From a virus, in IMG/VR virus record IMGVR_UViG_3300035698_008378, positions 1-48,268 of that record: 48,268 bases of DNA. One strand, 5' to 3'. This document shows, piece by piece, positions 1 to 6,295 of the stretch (within the stretch, counting starts at the first letter, position 1; every line of letters begins with the position of its first letter). The notes under the pieces were generated by a model that saw only the letters and a program-made list of their open reading frames with translations, was not told the origin of the DNA and did no database searches. The translations under genes and the position numbers were made by a program.

Positions 1-11
1 AAGGAGGAAAC

Positions 12-371
12 ATGAGTAGAAGTCTTTTTATAGGGCGCTACGCCCCCTTCCACAAAGGCCACCTCACTCTAATTAACAAGGTGTTAATTGAGGAAAAGGG
101 CAAAGTTGTTATTGGTCTACGCGATACGCCAATCCAAGAGACAGATCCATACTCTGTGGCAGAGCGAGTCGAGATGATTAAGGAGTTTTACCCAGAAGCT
201 TCCGTTTATCCTGAGGAAGGATATGAAAAAGCCGATGTAATCATTGTGGCCATCCCAGACATTAAAGAAGTTGTGCATGGTCGTAAGGTAGGTTGGGGAG
301 TACGTGAAATAAAGTTAGACGCTGAAACAGAATCTATATCGGCGACCAAAATCCGGGCATCAATGAAATAA
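12..371 (+). CDS. Minimal NMN adenylyltransferase-like nucleotidyltransferase
   Basis: This 119-residue protein looks like a member of the HxGH nucleotidyltransferase superfamily, which joins a nucleotide to a phosphorylated substrate, for example NMN plus ATP giving NAD. The N-terminus has GRYAPFHKGHL, with the HKGH signature at residues 14-17, and the C-terminus has ISATKIR at residues 109-115, matching the ISxTxxR motif that binds the triphosphate. The order and the GRxxPFHxGH form resemble NadM/NadR-type NMN adenylyltransferases more than glycerol-phosphate cytidylyltransferases. It is shorter than the usual 160-180 residues, so the middle is pared down. A perfect AAGGAGG lies at the window edge just before the ATG, so an upstream operon partner may lie outside the window. 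The fold is fairly sure; the substrate is inferred. Confidence 0.75.
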   Translation: MSRSLFIGRYAPFHKGHLTLINKVLIEEKGKVVIGLRDTPIQETDPYSVAERVEMIKEFYPEASVYPEEGYEKADVIIVAIPDIKEVVHGRKVGWGVREIKLDAETESISATKIRASMK

Positions 372-382
372 TTTTAAACATA

Positions 383-412
383 TTGACAACCCATTATTGT
401 TTGATGTAAAAT
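383..412 (+). promoter_or_regulatory. Sigma70-type promoter for the outer-membrane protein gene
   Basis: A perfect TTGACA (383-388) is followed after 18 bases by TAAAAT (407-412). It sits in the gap after the nucleotidyltransferase gene and about 45 bases upstream of the next ATG (457), so it should drive that gene alone up to the terminator near 1257-1293. Confidence 0.7.
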
Positions 413-456
413 CTACACAATTAAATGTTGGATAATTCTCATTGAAAGGAGAATCT

Positions 457-1221
457 ATGAAGAAGGCAATTGCAATGGCAGTAGGTGTAATAGTTTTGCT
501 TGTAGCAGTAAAGGCGATGGCAGTCCGTCCCCTCATTACGGATGACGCTTCTATCGTTCCAATCATGTCTTTGAAAGTTGAACCGTCATTTCGTTATGAC
601 AAGAATGTGATGTTGCAGGACAATCTCTTTAAATTTGGCGTAGCTGATTGGCTTGAAGCAGCAGCTGGTTTTTCATGGGGTCGTACAACGGGCACTGGCA
701 TGGCTAATGCTTGGGGTGTTCGTGGCCCACTTCTACAGGTTAAGGCACAGATTTTAGACGGTAACGCTGTTGGTGACGTTCCTGCCTCTAATTTTGGTCT
801 GTCTCTTGTTGCTGGTGGTATTCTTCCTTATGGGTCGGACAATTTTGCCTCGACCATTTGGACTCAGTATGTATATTTTGCCATGACTGAAACGCTTCTT
901 AAAGATAAGCTTGCCATTTATGGTGATGTTGGTGCGCTCATCAAGGAGCCCAAGGTTGGTAAAGCCAGTGTCCACGCAGTTGAAACGTGGGGCGTCGGTC
1001 TAGAATATAAAGTTGTTGGTGATCTTTCTGCATTTGGTGAAATCTTCTCTGGTAACCGGTTTACGGGCAGTGAAGGTGGATCTTGGCAGACTGGTCTTCG
1101 ATACACCCTTAATGATAAAGTCGCGGTTGACGCGTCTGTTGGTAAGGGTATCTGGGGACGAAATGGCACGGCCAAAGAACCTCTTTGGGTCGGCGTTGGT
1201 CTGCAAGTTGCAGGATTCTAA
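457..1221 (+). CDS. Outer-membrane beta-barrel protein with signal peptide
   Basis: This 254-residue protein begins with a textbook Sec signal peptide (MKKAIAMAVGVIVLLVAVKAMA), after which the mature chain starts with RPLITDD. Proteins starting RPL(T/I)TDD after the signal are typical of the bacterial MetA-pathway/phenol-degradation-like outer-membrane barrels. The rest alternates polar and hydrophobic residues with many Gly and aromatic residues, and the chain ends in Phe, the usual terminal signal for BAM-mediated insertion. I chose ATG 457 because AAAGGAGA precedes it; a TTG at 442 would put the Shine-Dalgarno inside the gene. It has its own promoter and terminator. Role is unknown; receptor masking or a changed envelope permeability are possible. 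Confidence 0.75.
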   Translation: MKKAIAMAVGVIVLLVAVKAMAVRPLITDDASIVPIMSLKVEPSFRYDKNVMLQDNLFKFGVADWLEAAAGFSWGRTTGTGMANAWGVRGPLLQVKAQILDGNAVGDVPASNFGLSLVAGGILPYGSDNFASTIWTQYVYFAMTETLLKDKLAIYGDVGALIKEPKVGKASVHAVETWGVGLEYKVVGDLSAFGEIFSGNRFTGSEGGSWQTGLRYTLNDKVAVDASVGKGIWGRNGTAKEPLWVGVGLQVAGF

Positions 1222-1256
1222 ATGATGATAAGAAGAGTATAATAATTATTACTTTC

Positions 1257-1297
1257 GAGGGCATCTTGGCTTAGGCTAGGATGCCCTCAGTTTTATT
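1257..1297 (+). terminator. Rho-independent terminator after the outer-membrane protein gene
   Basis: A perfect 9-bp stem GAGGGCATC (1257-1265) / GATGCCCTC (1280-1288) with a 14-base loop is followed by AGTTTTATT. It closes the outer-membrane protein transcription unit. Confidence 0.8.
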
Positions 1298-1308
1298 AGG
1301 AGGTGTCC

Positions 1309-1587
1309 ATGACCACAATTGGATTTGATGTAGATGGAACTCTCATAGATTATGAGGGTAAACAAAGATATGACATCATTAATTTACTTATGTCACTTTC
1401 TGCATTGAACCATACCAAGATTATAGTGGCGTCTGGTGGTGGTTATGATTATGCCAACCAGATTGTTAATAAACTTGGATTATGTGGATATGTAGATATT
1501 ATAACTAATAAAACTGATTTATTAGACATAGACATATGGTTTGATGATCAAGAGACAACCATAGGAAAGGTGGATGTACAAATATGA
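1309..1587 (+). CDS. Small HAD-like hydrolase
   Basis: This 92-residue protein opens with IGFDVDGTLID, giving the HAD nucleophile/acid-base pair D7 and D9 in DxDGT. VASGGG in the middle fits the motif II Ser/Thr region and IWFDDQE near the end fits the acidic metal-binding motif. There is no room for a cap domain, so it is a minimal core such as small phage phosphatases or kinase/phosphatase fragments. ATG 1309 is chosen over GTG 1303 because AGGAGG (1298-1303) overlaps the GTG. Its 3' end overlaps the RlpA-like gene by an ATGA, implying translational coupling. The substrate cannot be told. Confidence 0.65.
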   Translation: MTTIGFDVDGTLIDYEGKQRYDIINLLMSLSALNHTKIIVASGGGYDYANQIVNKLGLCGYVDIITNKTDLLDIDIWFDDQETTIGKVDVQI

Positions 1588-2105
1588 AGAAACGTTATTA
1601 TATTATTGCTTGTTGTTTGTTTGTTGTGGTCGGTTTATTGGCTTGCATAAAAGCTCAGCCCAAAATACTAACAGATTTCTATATATTAGAAGAAGAGGAA
1701 TCGTGGGATTATGGTAATTCCAGTTGGTATGCTTATGAAGCTCCCAACAACACTACTGCCAATGGGGAGAGATGGATTGCTGATAATATCTCTACAGCCC
1801 ATAAAACCATGGAATTTAGTACTATTCTAGAGATTGAGAATCCAGAAACTGGTCAAATGCTTGACGTACGTGTTATAGATCGTGGGCCATTTTGTGGGGA
1901 CCGCGTGCTTGATCTTTCCCGTGGGGCGGCCAAAAGGCTTGGAATATATAAACATGGGTCTGGCATGCTTAAATATAGGATAGTAGGTAACTTATCACGC
2001 AAAGAATGGATCATATATAATAAACAAATCAACGATATAACTAAAACCAAGGAGGAACGCAATGCCATTAGGAACAAACGATTCGGGGACAGCATCGACC
2101 AGTAG
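1584..2105 (+). CDS. RlpA-like lipoprotein (double-psi beta-barrel, putative lytic transglycosylase)
   Basis: This 173-residue protein has a lipoprotein signal peptide with lipobox LLAC (residues 18-21; C21 would be lipidated). With Ile at +2 it would be expected at the outer membrane by the E. coli sorting rule. Residues 47-121 match the RlpA core: SSWYA, TTANGERW, TAHKTMEFST (H73), VRVIDRGPF (D99) and DLSRGAAKRLG. RlpA proteins cut denuded peptidoglycan glycan strands at the septum. There is no SPOR domain, so septal targeting through denuded glycan is not evident. It overlaps the HAD gene by 4 bases, and its 3' end overlaps the next gene by 44 bases in another frame. It could act in lysis or envelope remodelling. 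Confidence 0.75.
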   Translation: MKKRYYIIACCLFVVVGLLACIKAQPKILTDFYILEEEESWDYGNSSWYAYEAPNNTTANGERWIADNISTAHKTMEFSTILEIENPETGQMLDVRVIDRGPFCGDRVLDLSRGAAKRLGIYKHGSGMLKYRIVGNLSRKEWIIYNKQINDITKTKEERNAIRNKRFGDSIDQ

Positions 2106-2838
2106 TACATATTTGTCGGCTAACACTCATCAGTATGTAACTATTACCAATGCAATGGATTATACAGGTGATGGTATATCTATTGGTGCTACAGAGACCG
2201 AAGATAAACACGGCATTCATCCGATGTTGTACTTTAAGTATATAAAGAAGAATTTTGGAAAGATTGAACGGTTTAAACTTGATAGGCGCTTAAAGATACT
2301 AGAGAATGCCTGTAACAAGGCGATGGAATCGGGGCAGGTGCGCTTAAGTGAAAAGATCTTTAAGGAAATGGTGCGGTCTGCTCGTGAAAGCGCCATGTAC
2401 GCCAAGGGCGTTAAACATTTTATAGAGCACGACATTTTAAATAAGTATAAATATAAAATACGTGGTGGCCACATCTCTGATACAATGTTTAAAGAATTTA
2501 CACGCGTCATCCCAGAGAAGGTACTAAAACGTAAAAAAGAAGTTGAATGCGTGTTTGATGATTTTGTGATTTATCATTATTATAATCCAAATGCTGAAAG
2601 CACCAAAAAGATGAGCAGAGCAGAAAAATATAAAATGAGGGACCCAGTTCTCTTTGGTATTATCGCTGAAACTGATAGGCTGTATTATATAGCAGACTGG
2701 GACGACGAATTTTGTGATCTGTCCTTCGACGAAATGGTTAGTAAGATCGGTAAGAAAAGAGTACAAAAATTTAATGGCAGAACAATAGATATTAATCTCA
2801 AAGGAGAATCAGATGGCGGACACAAGGAAGATAAATAG
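2062..2838 (+). CDS. Unknown phage protein, 258 residues
   Basis: I do not recognise a family. The first 50 residues are Ser/Thr/Gly-rich and look disordered. From about residue 55 the protein is highly charged and probably helical (KFGxIERFKLDRRLKILENAC-like stretches), and the C-terminal third is mixed with FGIIAETDRLYYIADWDDE, suggesting a small beta-containing domain. The start is supported by AAGGAGGA (2049-2056) ahead of ATG 2062, inside the end of the RlpA-like gene. It overlaps the next gene by 26 bases. Residues 195-235 (a predicted strand pair with DRLYYIADWDDEFCDL) would be the best search seed. Confidence 0.7.
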   Translation: MPLGTNDSGTASTSSTYLSANTHQYVTITNAMDYTGDGISIGATETEDKHGIHPMLYFKYIKKNFGKIERFKLDRRLKILENACNKAMESGQVRLSEKIFKEMVRSARESAMYAKGVKHFIEHDILNKYKYKIRGGHISDTMFKEFTRVIPEKVLKRKKEVECVFDDFVIYHYYNPNAESTKKMSRAEKYKMRDPVLFGIIAETDRLYYIADWDDEFCDLSFDEMVSKIGKKRVQKFNGRTIDINLKGESDGGHKEDK

Positions 2839-3049
2839 TAATCTTTATCAGATTACAAATAAGAATGGTAAAGATTGCGTGATTAATACAGACAATCTTA
2901 ATATGATAACTCCAGATATAACTAGAGATGGTTCGTACAATATCTTCCAGAAAGGTCTAGCAGGTGAGCCTGTGAATGTTACTGAAGAAACGTATCGTGA
3001 ATTTATTAAAGACATGCACAATAAGGAAGATGAGAAATTACAAAAATGA
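2813..3049 (+). CDS. Small unknown phage protein, 78 residues
   Basis: It has a good Shine-Dalgarno (AAAGGAGA) and starts inside the 3' end of the previous gene. The protein is polar, with no signal peptide or membrane segment, and has no motif that I recognise. It is likely co-translated with its upstream neighbour. Its stop TGA overlaps a possible nine-codon reading frame starting ATG 3046. Confidence 0.6.
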   Translation: MADTRKINSNLYQITNKNGKDCVINTDNLNMITPDITRDGSYNIFQKGLAGEPVNVTEETYREFIKDMHNKEDEKLQK

Positions 3050-3146
3050 CTTTTGAAGAACTTGGGCGTGGTTAAAGAGCATTGAAATGCCAAAATCATC
3101 TAATACAAGAACAACACCCTGGAATTGGGAAAAACCAATGCCATAA
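3046..3146 (+). other. Two possible mini-ORFs between genes
   Basis: Two very short reading frames fill the gap: 3046-3075 (MTFEELGRG, overlapping the previous stop as ATGA) and 3087-3146 (19 codons, MPKSSNTRTTPWNWEKPMP), whose stop overlaps the Shine-Dalgarno of the next gene. The second could couple translation to the next gene. Neither has a strong ribosome-binding site, so they may be only leader sequence. Confidence 0.3.
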
Positions 3147-3156
3147 GGAGGAAGAC

Positions 3157-3402
3157 ATGCAAGAAGATTCTATGCAAAAAGAAGAATTTATACAAGAAGA
3201 TAGGTGGGCACGCAGAAATAAACACATGCGTTGTAAGACGTGTATGTATTGGGTACCCAAAACGCCACTAGAGAAATTATCTAATGATGAATGGCCACCA
3301 TTAGGTCGCTGCCGTCGCAACGCCCCTACAATGAGGGGCTGGCCCGCACTATATCAGGATGATTGGTGTGGAGAACACAAAATTGATGAGAACAAAATCT
3401 AA
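3157..3402 (+). CDS. Small four-cysteine zinc-binding-like protein
   Basis: This 81-residue protein has CKTC (C26, C29), then GRCRRNAP (C52) and WCGEHK (C71), a spacing and context often seen in small phage zinc-binding proteins of unknown role. The N-terminal 25 residues are acidic and Gln/Glu-rich. ATG 3157 is chosen because a full AAGGAGGA (3145-3152) lies just upstream. Function is unknown; DNA, RNA or protein binding are all possible. Confidence 0.65.
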   Translation: MQEDSMQKEEFIQEDRWARRNKHMRCKTCMYWVPKTPLEKLSNDEWPPLGRCRRNAPTMRGWPALYQDDWCGEHKIDENKI

Positions 3403-3414
3403 GGATTATCTATT

Positions 3415-3846
3415 ATGGATACTTTAATGAAGCATGGCACTATTAATGAAAAGCGTAAGGTCATGTATATAGACATAGATGGCGTTCTAGTTTCTTTATC
3501 AAAACCACGTGGAAATGAAAGATATCCCATACTCGTACCTGATGCTATAAAATTTTTAGAATGGGTCATTAAAACAGGCTTTAAATGTAAATATTTAACA
3601 TGTTGGAGAGAACAGGAATTAATTAAAGAGTTCCCTCAATTACCGAAATTTGAACACATAAAATGGCGCAATCTAAAGACTGAAGGCATCAATTTTAGAG
3701 AATCTTTTTATTGGTTGGAAGATGGATGTATTAGTGACGAATATGATGTTCTTAAAGAAAAGAAAGCGTTAGATAGTTATATTTATATTGATCCAGACGA
3801 CGATAATTTCCTCACCAAAATAATGGAGACCTATGAAAACAAATAA
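3415..3846 (+). CDS. HAD-like phosphatase-family protein
   Basis: This 143-residue protein has VMYIDIDGVLVS near residue 20, giving the DxDGV catalytic motif (D20, D22). A Thr in KYLTCW fits motif II, and the acidic IDPDDDNF near the C-terminus fits the metal-binding motif. It lacks a large cap domain. It is the second HAD-like gene in the region and is followed by a tyrosine-phosphatase-like gene that overlaps it by 14 bases, so a small phosphate-metabolism or signalling group is suggested. The substrate cannot be read from the sequence. Confidence 0.65.
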   Translation: MDTLMKHGTINEKRKVMYIDIDGVLVSLSKPRGNERYPILVPDAIKFLEWVIKTGFKCKYLTCWREQELIKEFPQLPKFEHIKWRNLKTEGINFRESFYWLEDGCISDEYDVLKEKKALDSYIYIDPDDDNFLTKIMETYENK

Positions 3847-4264
3847 TGTATTAAACCGGAGATTCAATTGTAGTAATCCACATCAAGGTGACTATAAAAA
3901 GATATTGTGTGTGTGTTCTGCTGGTCTTTTAAGATCGCCCACTCTTGCCGTCATATTAAGTAAAGAACCATATAATTTTAATACTAGGGCAGTTGGGTTA
4001 GATTGTGGCCACGCTTTAGTGCCCATAGACGAAGTTCTTATTGAATGGGCCGATGACATTATTTGTATGACTAGTGAACAAGAAGAGCGTCTTAAAATAA
4101 TGACCGACAAACACATTATAAATCTAAAAATTGATGATTGTTATGGTTATAGAGACAAAATGTTAATAAAAGTCATGGAAGAAAAGGCGCATAAAATTTA
4201 CATTTTTAAGGAGGACAACAACAATGCCCCCAATGACAATAACAGCTGCAATAGGCGATCATGA
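3833..4264 (+). CDS. Low-molecular-weight protein-tyrosine-phosphatase-like protein
   Basis: The 143-residue protein contains LCVCSAGLLRSPTLA, a CX5R phosphatase loop with C28 as nucleophile and R34, followed by the SPT seen in LMW tyrosine phosphatases and their COG4551-like relatives. The later segment WADDIICMTSEQEERL is where the LMW family keeps its DD/DP acid region. The C-terminal tail (NNNAPNDNNSCN) is low-complexity and lies where the next gene begins. It overlaps both neighbours, implying one polycistronic message. It may dephosphorylate host proteins or small molecules; the family call is firmer than the role. Confidence 0.7.
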   Translation: MKTNNVLNRRFNCSNPHQGDYKKILCVCSAGLLRSPTLAVILSKEPYNFNTRAVGLDCGHALVPIDEVLIEWADDIICMTSEQEERLKIMTDKHIINLKIDDCYGYRDKMLIKVMEEKAHKIYIFKEDNNNAPNDNNSCNRRS

Positions 4265-4667
4265 GATAGGTTCATTTGATGTAGGTTATTATAGTTATAA
4301 CAAAGAAACCAATACCTATATCTATAGATGGTGTGTTGGAGATGAATGTGGTGATATAGAACATAATAGGCCAGATGGTTGGATGGTACTTGCTAAAAAA
4401 ATAATTGATGATTATATTAATACTAGAGATGGACGGCAATATAAAATGCCTAAATGGGCTGTGATGCAAGTTCTAAGAGATGATAAGGCTTTTTTGGTAG
4501 AAGATGTTTGTACACATGGATGTGGACACCCTAATGCGGAATGGATAAAACAACATGCAGCAGATGATTCAAGTCTATCGATACATGGTTGTGATGGGTG
4601 TTGTGGCGTGTCTTTACCAAAAAAGGACAGCATATTAAAACGCATTGTTAAAAAAATAAGGGGGTAG
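4224..4667 (+). CDS. Cys/His-rich phage protein of unknown function
   Basis: This 147-residue protein has a beta-rich N-terminal half (SFDVGYYSYNKETNTYIYRWC) and a C-terminal half with metal-binding-type clusters CTHGCGHP (around residues 96-103) and HGCDGCC (around 121-127). The paired clusters, with His and Cys on both sides of a short helix, suggest one zinc site. AAGGAGGA precedes ATG 4224, which lies inside the tail of the phosphatase gene. A basic C-terminus (KRIVKKIRG) could contact nucleic acid. No function assigned. Confidence 0.6.
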   Translation: MPPMTITAAIGDHEIGSFDVGYYSYNKETNTYIYRWCVGDECGDIEHNRPDGWMVLAKKIIDDYINTRDGRQYKMPKWAVMQVLRDDKAFLVEDVCTHGCGHPNAEWIKQHAADDSSLSIHGCDGCCGVSLPKKDSILKRIVKKIRG

Positions 4668-4668
4668 T

Positions 4669-4992
4669 ATGTCATATGAGGGATATGTACAATTGTTGTG
4701 TGGATCTGGTCATCATTGGTCTGTTGATTGTAATGAATATATGGAGATGGCTTCGGAAAAATGCCCCATTTGTGGCAAACAAGCGACATGGATTAATCAT
4801 GTTGACCAAACCAATGGTGACATTGACGATGAAGGATATAATATTAGTGGTCACGTAAATTTAAAATTAAAACATGAACTTCGCTGTCCAACGTGTGACT
4901 CCGTATTAGAAGAAATATATAAACATCCAGCAGATGATTCTCCCGATCCGCAATTACCCATATTTACTGCCATAGATAAAGACGACTATTAA
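4669..4992 (+). CDS. Small zinc-ribbon protein
   Basis: The 107-residue protein carries CPIC (C32, C35) and CPTC (C73, C76), a classic zinc-ribbon pair, with an additional Cys/His-containing segment LCGSGHHW at the N-terminus. ATG 4669 follows the previous stop by one base, with AAGGGGG upstream. It ends 5 bases before the tRNA. It belongs to the run of small Cys-rich proteins in this region; partner and role are unknown. Confidence 0.6.
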   Translation: MSYEGYVQLLCGSGHHWSVDCNEYMEMASEKCPICGKQATWINHVDQTNGDIDDEGYNISGHVNLKLKHELRCPTCDSVLEEIYKHPADDSPDPQLPIFTAIDKDDY

Positions 4993-4997
4993 GATAT

Positions 4998-5071
4998 GGA
5001 CCGGTAGCTCAATTGGTTAGAGCCCGCATCTTATAAGTGCGAGGTAGGCGGTTCAAATCCACCCCGGTCCA
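4998..5071 (+). tRNA. tRNA-Ile (anticodon UAU, reads AUA)
   Basis: A full cloverleaf can be drawn. The acceptor GGACCGG (4998-5004) pairs perfectly with CCGGTCC (5064-5070), with discriminator A5071. The D-stem GCTC/GAGC is 5007-5010/5020-5023. The anticodon stem CGCAT/GTGCG (5025-5029/5037-5041, one G-U pair) holds loop CTTATAA, so the anticodon is UAU at 5032-5034. The T-arm has loop TTCAAAT with one C-A mismatch in its stem. CCA is not encoded. AUA codons are common in the neighbouring AT-rich genes, so it probably relieves a host shortage of AUA decoding. Confidence 0.85.
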
Positions 5072-5072
5072 C

Positions 5073-5441
5073 ATGACATCTTCTCAGCGAATGGCTTACT
5101 TGGCAGCATTGAATTCTAATTCTAGGATGCGTGTTGGATGTGTTATTTCTACTGGAGGGAGAATTCTTGCTTCTGGATGTAATAATATGTCTAAATCTAA
5201 TGCTTTCGTTAGAAAATATTCTTCACTTAAAAAAACACACGCTGAAGTAAGAGCCCTCATGAACCTAAGATTTAATGTAGACAAGAGGTGTATACCCCAT
5301 ATATGTAGGGTCTTGCGTAATGGTAAGGTAGCTATGGCACGTCCTTGTCCCATATGTATGGATATTATGAAATTTTCTGGTATTAAAAAAATCTGCTATA
5401 CTATCGATAGTTTTCCCTATTGGAAAGAGGAGGTAATTTAA
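5073..5441 (+). CDS. CDA/dCMP-deaminase-like zinc deaminase
   Basis: This 122-residue protein has the zinc deaminase signature: THAEVRAL (HAE, the zinc ligand His and proton-shuttling Glu) and ARPCPICMD (PCxxC, the two Cys ligands). The N-terminal RVGCVISTGGRILASGCNN fits the first strands of the cytidine-deaminase fold. It probably deaminates a cytosine nucleotide, in keeping with the ribonucleotide reductase further on; RNA or guanine substrates are not excluded. ATG 5073 is two bases past the tRNA discriminator, so there is no Shine-Dalgarno outside the tRNA. A later ATG (about 5090) also lacks one. It ends in a TAATG overlap with the next gene. Confidence 0.7.
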   Translation: MTSSQRMAYLAALNSNSRMRVGCVISTGGRILASGCNNMSKSNAFVRKYSSLKKTHAEVRALMNLRFNVDKRCIPHICRVLRNGKVAMARPCPICMDIMKFSGIKKICYTIDSFPYWKEEVI

Positions 5442-5626
5442 TGGCTTGTAAAATAGTACCATTACTTAATGATCCTAGAAAATGGTCTTTAGTATGTAAG
5501 AATGATAAACTTAAACTTGAAATTCCACCGCCAGACAAAAAGAAGAGTGGACCTACTCCTCCACCAATAAAAATTCCACCAGCCAGGGGGCCACTTATAC
5601 CATGGTGGTTGAAAGTGAGTTTCTAA
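5441..5626 (+). CDS. Small proline-rich protein, 61 residues
   Basis: The start is set by AGAGGAGG just upstream and a TAATG overlap with the deaminase gene; an earlier in-frame ATG at 5420 would place the ribosome site inside the gene. The C-terminal half is dominated by Pro and Lys (EIPPPDKKKSGPTPPPIK), probably disordered, and it ends PWWLKVSF. No known family. It ends in another TAATG overlap with the following gene. Confidence 0.5.
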   Translation: MACKIVPLLNDPRKWSLVCKNDKLKLEIPPPDKKKSGPTPPPIKIPPARGPLIPWWLKVSF

Positions 5627-6162
5627 TGAACAAAAAAACATGGCGACAAGATCTTTATAAAAAATATCCAATGCTTTTTGCACAAAAAAATCTGGATATG
5701 AAACAAACTTGTATGTGTTGGGGTATTGAATGTAATTATGGATGGTCTTCAATTTTAGATACTACATGTACCAATATTATGGGATATTGGGAGCATCATA
5801 AAACGACTGACGAATATAAAGAAGATTTAAAAAATCATGATGAAGACTATGGACCGTATGAACCACAATTTGTACAAATTAAAGAAAAATATGGGGGTTT
5901 GCGTTTATATATAAATAATGGTAGCGATCGGATTTATAAGATAATAGCACGTGCTGAAAATGCTTCATATCTTATTTGCGAACAATGCGGTACATCAATA
6001 AACGTAACTTCAGAAGGTTCTTGGATATTAACACTATGTAATAAGTGTAGAAGGGACATGCACAAATGGACATTAAAAAAATGGATAAATCAAATGCCGT
6101 CACGGATAAAATGGTGGTTAAAAAGAAAGAAAAGAAAGTGGTTATCACCAAAGAAGAACTAA
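5626..6162 (+). CDS. Conserved phage protein with C-terminal zinc ribbon
   Basis: The 178-residue protein has three recognisable parts: an N-terminal segment with QTCMCWGIECNYGW, a central FVQIKEKYGGLRLYIN motif, and a C-terminal CEQC...CNKC ribbon. This arrangement (KYGGLR followed by CxxC-x(n)-CxxC) recurs in phage and bacterial proteins of unknown function. The tail is very basic (RIKWWLKRKKRKW), suggesting nucleic-acid contact. I prefer ATG 5626 (TAATG overlap) over ATG 5602. Confidence 0.6.
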   Translation: MNKKTWRQDLYKKYPMLFAQKNLDMKQTCMCWGIECNYGWSSILDTTCTNIMGYWEHHKTTDEYKEDLKNHDEDYGPYEPQFVQIKEKYGGLRLYINNGSDRIYKIIARAENASYLICEQCGTSINVTSEGSWILTLCNKCRRDMHKWTLKKWINQMPSRIKWWLKRKKRKWLSPKKN

Positions 6163-6266
6163 ATAAAAAACATATTGTTCACTCTAGACCAAAACAGATT
6201 ATAACTAGCGAAGAACCAATTGAGATTGCCAAGCCAAGCAGATTCAGATTTGGAGGCAGAAAATAG
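6066..6266 (+). CDS. Small lysine-rich protein overlapping the preceding gene
   Basis: A 66-codon frame starting inside the end of the previous gene and the only one spanning the gap to 6266. It is very Lys-rich (KMVVKKKEKKVVITKEEL) and ends in RFRFGGRK. The overlap is long (97 bases) and the ribosome site (AAGGGA about 12 bases upstream) is only moderate, so the start is uncertain; ATG 6081 is an alternative. It may be a real nucleic-acid-binding small protein. Confidence 0.45.
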   Translation: MDIKKMDKSNAVTDKMVVKKKEKKVVITKEELNKKHIVHSRPKQIITSEEPIEIAKPSRFRFGGRK

Positions 6267-6295
6267 TACAGAAAAGAACAATTACTTTAAAGAAA

